NCBI GenBank assembly: GCA_048213135.1
Contig: PS015490.1
Location: 1 to 23,258, forward strand
Direction: 5' to 3'
Source: Reclinomonas americana ATCC 50394
Taxonomy: Eukaryota > Jakobida > Jakobea > Jakobida
Length of the DNA stretch: 23,258 nt
Shown: one piece after another, positions 1-8,814 of the stretch
Position numbering within the stretch: position 1 is the first letter of the stretch
Layout: every line of letters starts with the position of its first letter
Position numbers and translations under genes: made by a program
The notes under the pieces: generated by a model
Database searches by the model: none
What the model was told of the DNA's origin: nothing
The model's input: the letters and a program-made list of their open reading frames with translations, nothing else

Positions 1-206
<206 letters not shown>

Positions 207-3159
207 TGAATGTTGCTGTTGGTGATGAGGTGGCGGATGGTGACACTGCTGCTGCTGCTGCTGGTGGAGATGACGACGCGTTTGCTTCATTTGTCGGTGG
301 TGTTCGTTCGGAGGCCGGCACTGATGTTGGTGGCTTGGTGCTGTTGAATCGCGGAGGTGGGCGAGCGACAAGACAGACGCAGGCATCGTCGTCGCCGGAG
401 GTCAGCTTTGTCGCGATTGTGTGCATGGCGGGTGCTGGTGTGTGTGTGTGTCTTGCGCACGCGACCGGGGAAGTGTGACGACTGAGTGGCGGCGTGGTGG
501 TAGGTGTGTTGGGTGCTCCGACGGCGCTGCAGCAGTGCGGGTGGCTCGGGTTGCCACTGTTTGCTGTTGCGTGTTTTCTCCCATAGTGCGTCTCTCGCAC
601 GCTGTCGATGCTGATACGGGGTGAGCAGCTGGTGGCGTTCATTGGAAACTGCACGGCACGCTCTGTGGTGTGGTCACTGTACAGACCCACGGGCAAGCTG
701 CGCTCGTACGCGGCTCTCGGTCGACTGTGTTTTGGGCGAACGGGCGACGTGGTGGTGCAGGTGTTCCAGTCGGGCGCCCTCCTCAGTGCCTGCATCACGT
801 ACTTGATCCTGGTCGGCACCGGCATGTCGTCGCTGATCCGCACGCTGCGGACGTGGCAGTGGGTGTTGGTGGCCACGGCTGTGGTGTGGCCGGTGACCAT
901 GCTGAAGACGCTACACAAGCTGACTGTGTTTGCAGTTGCGTGGAGTGGGGAAAAGGGATGTGAATAGAAGGTTGTTTTCTTACTCTCCTGTGCTTGCAGC
1001 TGTTTGCCGTGGTCGCCACCGCCATTGTTGCGTTTGTGTGTCTGGATGTCAGGTGAGTAACCGCAATGCTGATGTGAGGGAGTGGCGTGCAGGTTAGTGG
1101 CGCGGTGCTGGTGGATGCGGCGATGGAGGTGCATTCGAGTGGAATTGCTCCGACGTCGTTTGTGACGGACTTTTCGGGTCTTACTTTGGTGAGGGGGGGA
1201 GAGGGAGAGAGGGGGGGAAGAGAAGGAGAGAAGAGAGAGAGAGAGTAACCTGAGACGCGAGAAAAAGAGAGAGGGAGAAAGCGTGAGAGAGAGAGAGGGA
1301 AAGCGTGAGAGAGAGATTGAGATCGAGATACAGAAAGACGGAAGGAGAGAGAGAACGACGTTGAGAAGCGACGTGAGGGACTGGGGTGGGGAAATGGAAT
1401 GAGAGTACGAGAAAGAGAGAGACGGAGAGAGCGAACCTGAGAAGCAAATGAGGGACTGATGGTGAAGCGGAATGAGAAAAAGGAGAGTGGGAAAGCGTGA
1501 GAGAGACTGGTGTGAGAGAGAGAGAGCAACCTGAGAAGCGAGAGAAAGAGAGAGGGGGAAAACGTGAGAGAGAGACTGGTGCGAGAGAGTGAGATCGAGA
1601 TACAGAGACACGGAAGGAGAGAGAGAACGAAGCTGAGAAGTGTCTTTGGAAGACTGTGATAATGAAATGGAATGAGAGAGAGAGAGAGAGAGGAGGGAGA
1701 GCGTGAGGAGAGAATGTGACGAGAAGAAATAATATCGTGAGATTGTGATTGTGATGTGGACAGGACGTGAGCATGAATGCGAAAACAGAGGGTACAGAGA
1801 GAGAGGGATAGAGAAGCGAAGTGAAGGAGACGGTGATGGTGAAACCGAGTGAGAGAAGCAGAACATTGACCTGCGTGCACCGCGTCACTCATGTATCTTG
1901 TGTGCTCACATCCCCACGGTTCCACTTTCCGCGCTGCATATCTTACTCCCTCTGTCTGCCGGTATCCCATCTAATCCACTCATCATTCGCTCGTTTCCCT
2001 CTGCCTTGCAGGGCTATGGTGCCTTCCTCTTTGGTTTCGGATGCCATGCGTTGGTGTGTTTTGTGTGTGCTCCCTCTCTTCCCCTGCTTGCCTGCGCTGA
2101 CCCCACAGCAGGTACCGGCCATTGAGGCTGGCATGTCAAAACCATGGCAATATCCGTCCATGATCAATGTCACGTTTGTGGTGGTGGCGATTCTCTACGT
2201 GCCGAGGTGTGCTGTCTACGTAGCCGCACAAGTGTTGTTCGCCGCTCAATTCGCTGCGCTCCTGCAGCTCTGTAATGGCGTACCTCGCCTACGGTAATGG
2301 TGGTGTGCTGAGGTTTGTGCCTTCGTGGCTCAGACTTCCACGGTCTCAACTCATTTGGTGTACTGCAGCCCGGCACTCGACAATCTGGTGTACGAGGGCT
2401 TGCCAAGAAAGATCTTCACCAGCATGTCTATGGTGTACTTGCTGGCGGTGAGCAGACTTCCGTGTGTGACAGTTCACTGCCATCCATGAAAATCACTCTC
2501 ATCTCCCGCTACAGCTGCTTCCGCTCACTCTCAATCCCGTATGTCGAACGGTATGAAGGCATTCTCTGCAGAATGTGACTGGTCGTGCTCACCAGGTGCT
2601 GGTGGTGCACAGATTGAGATCCAGTTGAGAGTAGATCGACGGTCGCACAATCTGGTGTGGAGAATGGTACTGCGCACGGTGCTGTTGCTGGTGGCTGCGG
2701 GAGTCGCCATTGGCCTGCCGTACTTCCAGGTGTGTCTGTCGTTGTGAATGAGGCAAGTTGACAACTAACCTCTCCGGGGGCTGTCGCAGGATTTCATCAG
2801 CCTCACTGGCTCTTTCTGTTGCGCACTTCGTGATGATGTCTGTTGTTTTTGTGTTGTTTTTTTGTGCGATGCTCACCATCGTTTATTGACAGGGATGGGG
2901 ACGTTGGTGCGTCTGTTTTTTCCAGCAGCAAGATTGCGCTGCATTTGTTGACTCACCCTCGCCTCTCGTGCAGGCGTGCGTGCTGCCGACACTGTTCTAC
3001 ATTGAGCTGCGACGCAAGGCCGGCATGAGGTGGTATCAGTGGGCCATATCGATCGGTGTGCTGGTGTTCTCGGTCGGAGGGGGTGTGGCGGGCACTGTGA
3101 ATGCCATTCGTGCGCTGGTCGCCGATTGTCATTCGCAGCCGGTGAATGGTGGTGATTGA
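207..3159 (+). CDS. Amino acid/auxin permease (AAAP, SLC32/36/38-type) transporter, 5' partial
   Basis: A multi-pass membrane protein expected to move amino acids across a membrane. Exons inferred from phase: 207-437, 504-565, 629-934, 1000-1026, 1093-1188, 2012-2053, 2112-2206, 2268-2293, 2369-2447, 2515-2550, 2613-2729, 2790-2829, 2893-2906, 2974-3159, about 450 aa in all. Family signatures occur in order: the first helix with MAGAGVLGAPTALQQCGW, then SYAALGRLCFG, a YLILVG helix, GFGCHAL followed by VPAIEAGM, the AYLAYG stretch, LLPLTLNPV, and a final helix near the C-terminus. The stop is TGA at 3157-3159. The first exon has no ATG in frame and begins at a splice acceptor, so the true start is outside the window. 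The join from 2293 to 2369 is out of phase by one base. A 14-base exon (2893-2906) is needed to link SFCCAL to the ACVLPTLFY helix. Substrate cannot be told from sequence. Confidence 0.82.
1189..2011 (+). repeat. Polypurine (GA-rich) 823-base intron with degenerate internal duplication
   Basis: This is the only long intron of the transporter. From about 1190 to 1860 the + strand is almost all purine, built from GA/GGA runs. A block near 1240-1370 (AACCTGAGA, GAGATCGAGATACAGA, CGGAAGGAGAGAGAG motifs) recurs in the same order near 1525-1640, with a partial copy between them, so it is an old minisatellite-like duplication. The last 150 bases are mixed sequence and end in a good pyrimidine tract and CTTGCAG acceptor. 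Open frames on the opposite strand (Ser-Leu repeats) are a by-product of the repeat. Confidence 0.85.
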
Positions 3160-3796
3160 AGGGCGTAATTCAGAATCGGTGACAACAACAACGACACCGC
3201 AGCTGCAACAACAACTTTACTAATCCAAACAGCAACACAGCTGCAGGATGATCACCATCTTGAGTGAGCACCAGATATCACGGATGCGGTGAGAAAAAAG
3301 TCGAGATGCCTAATGCCGGCGTTTCTGCCGTAGAAATCACGGCTTGTGACAAGCTTGGATTTTCTGCTGAATTCCAAAAAGGAATGCGGAAAGATAGCAC
3401 AAGGTGCTGGTGTCAAAAAACACGTGGATCGACATGGCAGCCAGGACCGGAAGGAACAAGGTGAATCATGAGAAAATCGAATTGCCAGCCTACGAACCAC
3501 TGCTTCAAAGCAATGAACGAGCAGCAACGTGCGTTTTTAGTCCACTCGCATACCTCCAACTGCATTTGGTAGCAGCCAGCGGAGCCCCCAACTTCGAAGT
3601 CAACTTCGAAAAACTGAATTCCAAGGTCCAGTTTCAGGACGCCATGATATCGCAGTCGCGGGGATCGGAACGTTATCCTTGACATTTTTCATCGCTCGCC
3701 GTGCACGAAGGCTGCATCCTTTCTTGTTCGAAATTCGATTTTGGTCGATCGATCGGGGCAACGGAATTTATCAACCGCATTTGCGAGAGACACTCG
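3160..3796. other. Spacer with AT-richer island; no supported gene
   Basis: This lies between the transporter stop and the next likely start. About 3170-3245 is rich in CAACAA. From about 3250 to 3780 base composition becomes more balanced and lacks the CA, GA and CT runs seen elsewhere. Modest open frames (about 90 codons) occur on both strands at 3404-3685, but neither resembles a family I know or has clear splice signals. A short palindromic element, ACTTCGAAGT followed two bases later by ACTTCGAA, lies at 3591-3610. The promoter of the downstream gene should be here, but I see no TATA box. Confidence 0.5.
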
Positions 3797-6700
3797 ATGG
3801 GGGCAAAGCACCCGCACGGCGACGCCGCCGAGGCCGCTGATCAACTGGCCCGGATCATTGTTTTGTCTCACATAATGCTCTACTCTCTCTTCCCTTTTTC
3901 TCACTCACACTTCTGTCACCACCAGACCGATCACAAGTACGGCAAACACGAGCCCACCTTCCAGCCACTCTACAATGTGGAGCACGGCGCCATCCATCAT
4001 TACAATCTACACACAGAGCGCAGTGCGAAGAGAGAGCCTCCAGGCACCCTCCAGCCGTCCGGTTACTTTTATCAGCCGACACTGAGCACGATCCGCACAG
4101 AGGCCCGCGATCGGGAGAGTTGAGCTGCAGGGAGGGTGGTAGTGGTGGTGATGCCTGTCTCTCTCTCTCTCTCTCACTGCTCGTTGAATCGTACTCTGTG
4201 AGGGTGCTCACCTGCTCTTCCTCCCTCCTTCAAGCTTCGTCCACCTTCTCCTTCTTCTCTTCCCTCTTCTTCTTGTTCTGGTTCTTGATCTTGTTCCTGT
4301 TCTTCGTCTTCTTCTGTTTCTTTCCTCTCTTCTTCTTCTTCTTCTCCTTCTTCTTCTTCTTCTTCGTCTCCTCCTCCTCCTCCTCCTGCTTCTCCTTCTT
4401 CTTCTTCCTCTCTCTCTCTGTTCTCCTCCTTCTCTCGTCCTCCCTCTCTCCTCCTCCTCCTCCTTCCCCCCTTCCTCCTCCTTGTCCTCACCCTTCTCCC
4501 TTCTCCCTTCAAATAGTCCCCGTGGAGGAACACCTTGGCATGAAGTACGCCCGCCCGTACGACCCCAGCCTCATGAAGAAACACATTTACTACGTGGCCG
4601 GCACCAAGTACACACCCGAGGAGCTACGCAGTCGCTTTGCCGGTGGTGACGGTGCTGCTGCTGCTGGTGTTGCGGATGAGAACCGAGTCATGTCGTCGTC
4701 GGAGGGAGAGGAATCAGAGTCGGAGGATGAGCAGCTGGAGGGCAGCCGTGGACCGACGGTGACGCTGGCCATGCTGGAGTCGTCGGGACTGATTGATCAC
4801 ATCCTGCAAATGGAGTCGGAGGGCGCGTCGGAGCGCCTGATGGAGCAGATGCGTCGTGAGGTGGCGCAACCGTCGGACGATGAGGACGAGAGTGGAACGA
4901 AGCGCGAGCGCAAGCCGAGGTTATCGGTGCCGTCGACACTGATGCCGCCCGTGCCACAGCGACCAATGCCGCCAGCGACGCCGCCAGAGGTGCAAGAGCA
5001 GCGAGCGCTGCGGGCCAAGGAGGTACGCGAAGAGCAGGAACGTGAGCAGGCGGCGCTGCAGGCGGCTCTGGAGCGGGCTGCGGCGGCTGCGGCGGCCCGA
5101 GAGGCAGCCATGGCGCGAGCGCAACAGGAGGCTGCGGAGGCGGCTCGACGCGAGGAGCAAATGGTGGCGGCGGCCAAGGAAGCAGCCTTGGCAACAGCGC
5201 GCGAAGAGGCTGCACGGCAGGAGGCCGCCTTGCAAAAGGCCGAGGCCGAGGCCGAGCGACAGCGCGAGGAGATGCGCAAGAAGACTGAAGCCGAAGCGGA
5301 ACAGCGGCGGGTTCAGCGCGCGCAGCAGGAGCGCGAAGCCGAAGCGCAGCGCGCACGCGAGAAGCAGGAACGGGAGGCCAAGGAGGCCGAGGAAGCGGCC
5401 GCGGCTGCCACCGCCGCCACGCAGCTGCAAGAAGAGCAGGCGAGGCAGCAGGATGCCGTGGCGCGCCGACTGGCCGAGAAGAGGCAGGCGGCGGCCGAGA
5501 AGCGGAAGCAAAAAGAGGAGAATGTGCAGCAGGCACAGCAGCAGCAGCAGGAGGCGCACGGCGTCAGCAGCAACAACAGCAACAACAGCAACAGCGACAA
5601 CCAGAATGCTCTGGCCGAACTCGACGGACAAGTCGCCACTGGCGGCCTGGCTCCTCTCCGTCCCGCGCGTCGGCTGGTGGGTGCAATGGAAGCTCCGCAG
5701 GCGGGACAGCTGGCGCCGCTGGCACCGTTGGCTGGTGGTCCGCGGTCTCTGGAACCGAGCTCGCTCGCTCCGCTGCGTGCGGTTCCGCGTCTCGGCGCCC
5801 CGGTCGAGACGGATGCCGCTACGGTGACCGCCACTGTCGTCGCCGCCAAGGCCGACGAGGACAGGAAGCGTCGTCAGGAGGAGGAGATTGCGCAAGAAAA
5901 GGCGGCACGAGGTACGACGCTTCCACGTTTTTCCTGCACAATTTGTTGTTGTCCCTCACTCGCTCACTCTTCGCAGCGGCCTTGCTTGCCGCACCGCTTC
6001 CGTCGCTGCAATCGCGTGGAATGCGTGCCGCACCAGCCGCAGAATCCGCTGGCGCGGGTGCGGAACCGAGGCGTCACATGTTTGCAGAGCCGGCGGCTCG
6101 TGCACAACGCACCGAGCACATGCCACCCGAGGAAGGCGGCGACTCACAGCCGACTGCGGCTGATGCGCATCCTTCTGGTGTGGAAGATCGATGGGCCGAC
6201 GAGGCACAACCACGGCGACGACCCATGGCGACACTCGGTGGCGCACCTGCTGCTGCAACTGCTGGGTGGGCGGCGCAACAAGAGCACACGGATGACGACA
6301 CCATGGAGGTGATGCCGCCTGCCGCCACTGTTGCACAGCGTAGCGAGGCCGAGAAGTGGAGCACGGGACCGCAGATGGTCAATGCACGACGAGTGGCGGC
6401 CACTCGCGTGTCTCAGGAGGGTGTCGAGTCGCCGGGCGAGGAGTCGCGCGACGAGTACCCGGGTGCTGCTGGTGGCATGCCGCCACCACGCGGGCACATT
6501 AGCCACGTGAAGACGACACCAGTCAGGCCTGGCAACAGTCAGTTCATGCGACCAACCGAGGTGACGGTGATGAAGCGCGATCGACGCGCCGCAGCAGCCG
6601 GCTCGGAGCCCGAATACTCGGAAGCCTTCGATTTCCGAATGACCACTGCCTCTTCTGCTGCTGCTGCTGCTGCGGAAGCTGCAGGCGACGATGAGTTGCA

Positions 6701-8750
6701 GCCCGTGTCTGCGGCCGTCAACCGTGGTGCCCAGCAATTCGCACCGACTGATATGGGAGCGCGTTCGCGTGCGATGGGTTGGGGCGCCGACTCGCTGGAG
6801 GCTCGCCGTCGTCCAGGCGCGGAGGATTTCGCTGCGGGTGCACACGCTGGCGACGTGGTGGAGCTGGAGGCGGAGCCTGAGGTGGCGCCGAGCGAGTTTA
6901 TGCGACCGCCTGCGGAGCAGTCGCCGAGGTTGAAGAAGAAGAAGGTGGTGAAGAAGAAGAAGGTGGCCAAGCAGGACGATCAGCTTCTCATGCAGCGTGT
7001 GGGAGCACCGGTGAGTGATGTGTGTGCTTCCCGCTTTTTTTCTCTCTCACAGCTGTGGTGGAGATCACTTACGTTCTCTCTTCTTGTGCAGCGCGAACGC
7101 CATCATGGAGAAGAGGAACCGTCGTTGGCCATGGAGGAGTTCGACGATGGTGAGCCTGTGGCAGCAGCAGAAGAGTCGTCCTTGGTCATGGTGGACGATG
7201 ACGACGGAGAGGACGACGCGGCACTGCGGGAAACCAGTGTGGCCGCACGCTCTTCTGGGCGTCCCGGCGGTCGACTGTCGCGCGGCAGTCCACCATCATC
7301 GCAGCGTGCCGGCGATATGTACGACGAGGATGTCGAGCTGGTGGCGCCGTCGTCGGCACCGAAACAGTTTGCGGCTGGCGAAGCTCCGCGCATGCCCGCA
7401 TTCACCGCAGTGCGCGCTCAGCCGGCTCCTCGTCGCGACATGCTCGGTCAGCGAGCCGACGGCCCCAAGGCCGTCACTGTCACGTTGCGTCCCTCCTTCT
7501 CACATCTTAGCGAAAGTCCCTTCTATTCAGTCGCTCACATCCTCTCCCTCCAGGCGGTACCGCACCGATCCGCGGCAGCCATCGCGCTCACCCGAACCGC
7601 GCGGTCACGAGGACGACGAAGAAGAGGAGTTTGCCGTGGAGCATGTGCCGGCGCGAGCGCCGGGTGGACGACCCACACGAGGCAACCGACCGGCGCCACC
7701 GCGTCGTCTCAACGACGACGACGACGACGACGATGGAGTGGGTCGTGTGCGCGAGGTCGATCTCAGCATGTTTGGCCAGCGCACAAACTCGAACACGACC
7801 GCCAGCCCGGCCGCCATGCCGTCGCCTGCCGAAAACCCATTCGCGCGACGGTCGGCGGTGGACGACGACGACGACGAGTTCGAGCAGCAGCTGCCCGACA
7901 GTTCACGTGCTGCGGGCGCTCGACCAGCGTCGGTGAGTCAGTTGTTGTCATTTGACCTTCTTCCTGTCGATGCTTACACGTGCGCACACGCAGGCTGGTG
8001 TCTCACGCGATCTGGGTGCCGACGGGCGTCGTGGTCGGCGCGTTGGGCTTGGCGCACCGACACGCGAAGCCAGTGTGTACGACGCCACCAACGACGAGCT
8101 GGTGTCCGGCGGCAGAACGGCAGAGGCTTCTCCACCGCGACAGCGGCAGAGGAAGGACGCAGACTTTAGTGATGGCGAAGGAGATGGTGAGTGGGAGGTC
8201 GTGCATCAAGTGAGTTTCTGTGCGCGACACCAGACTCACAAGGCTGCTGTTGTGGTGTGACGCAGAATCACCGCTCGGCGCACAACCAGTGGGCATTGTC
8301 ATTGAGCCACCACCACCCGGCCCACGTGCGTCTCTTTGTCACTCTCTCTCTCTCTCTCTCTCCACACATGTGCCTACTCACTCCATTCATCTTCATGGCG
8401 CAGGTCTCCCCGCCGGCTCATCGAAATCCGCCGCACCCTCACCACCCAACGACCCCGCCGCCAAGAAGCTCTTGTACCAGACGAAAGAGCTGTTGGCCGC
8501 CGACGAAACGGAGCTGGGCGGTCGCGATGGCAAAGCCGACTTCCTCATGGCGTACTCGCGTCGCTGGCGCACGATCATCAAGCGGTGGGTGACGCAGTTC
8601 TCGCAGGAAACGGGCCACAAGCCAAGCGCTCGTGAAAAACGCCTCATCAAGCCGTGGATCCTGGCCTACCGTTCCATCAAGCAGTCACTGGCTGCACTAG
8701 GCGATGGAGACGCAGAAGCCGACGGCGACGAGGAGGAGGATGTGGAGTAA
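3797..8750 (+). CDS. Large acidic/coiled-coil protein with FAM13-like C-terminal motif
   Basis: Nine exons join in phase: 3797-3859, 3926-4118, 4517-5911, 5977-7010, 7092-7483, 7554-7932, 7994-8186, 8266-8325, 8404-8750, giving 1351 aa. The start at 3797 is the least certain part. Residues 20-130 look ordered (GKHEPTFQPLYNVEH, YARPYDPSLMKKHIYYV) but I do not recognise them. About 240-430 is a charged Ala/Glu/Arg/Gln coiled coil. There follow disordered Ala-, Asp- and Arg-rich stretches, a Lys-rich patch near 868-882 (LKKKKVVKKKKVAK) that could be a nuclear signal, and runs of Asp. The last 70 residues hold the pattern WRTIIKRWVTQFSQETGHKP, then PWILAYRSIKQSL, similar in layout to the C-terminal helical motif of FAM13 proteins (hydrophobic helix, GR/GxxP turn, PL..Y..IK..L). 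The function is unknown; a scaffold or cytoskeletal role is only a guess. Only 64 bases separate its stop from the CCT5 start. Confidence 0.72.
4119..4516 (+). repeat. Polypyrimidine (CT/TTC-rich) 398-base intron
   Basis: The donor GTTGAG lies at 4119 and the acceptor CAAATAG ends at 4516. From about 4150 to 4510 the + strand is nearly all C and T, with TTC, TCC and CT runs. It is read through by an open frame (Phe/Ser/Leu repeats), but the join 4118 to 4517 restores a sensible protein, so I treat it as an intron. It is several times longer than the usual 60-80 bases here. Confidence 0.8.
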
Positions 8751-8814
8751 TAGTTTATGTAAAGTGGAAAACCGATTGTTTACGGCTTGCTTTTTGTCAC
8801 ATCACAAAATCACA
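8751..8814 (+). promoter_or_regulatory. 64-base spacer that must hold a 3' end and the CCT5 promoter/5' UTR
   Basis: The sequence between the TAA of the upstream gene and the CCT5 ATG is AT-richer than its flanks. It holds a TGTAAA at 8758-8763, which might act in 3'-end formation, and no TATA box. The short distance means that the upstream poly(A) site and the CCT5 transcription start must either overlap or lie inside neighbouring coding sequence. Confidence 0.4.

Noticed and set aside
795-1970. 391-codon - strand open frame rich in Ser-Leu
   Set aside because: It is the complement of the polypurine intron repeat; the composition is pure dinucleotide translation, and the + strand here joins exons of a recognisable transporter.
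4120-4516. Open frame with Phe/Ser/Leu runs preceding the FAM13-like gene's large exon
   Set aside because: Polypyrimidine translation; splicing 4118 to 4517 restores phase and joins two sensible segments.
4688-5895. Long - strand frames opposite the coiled-coil exon
   Set aside because: GC-rich shadows of an Ala/Glu/Arg-coding exon, with Pro/Arg or Leu-rich low complexity and no splice logic.
8751-8814. Trans-spliced or operon-style arrangement for the FAM13-like gene and CCT5
   Set aside because: The 64-base gap has only a weak AG without a pyrimidine tract before the CCT5 ATG, so there is no acceptor to support spliced-leader addition there.
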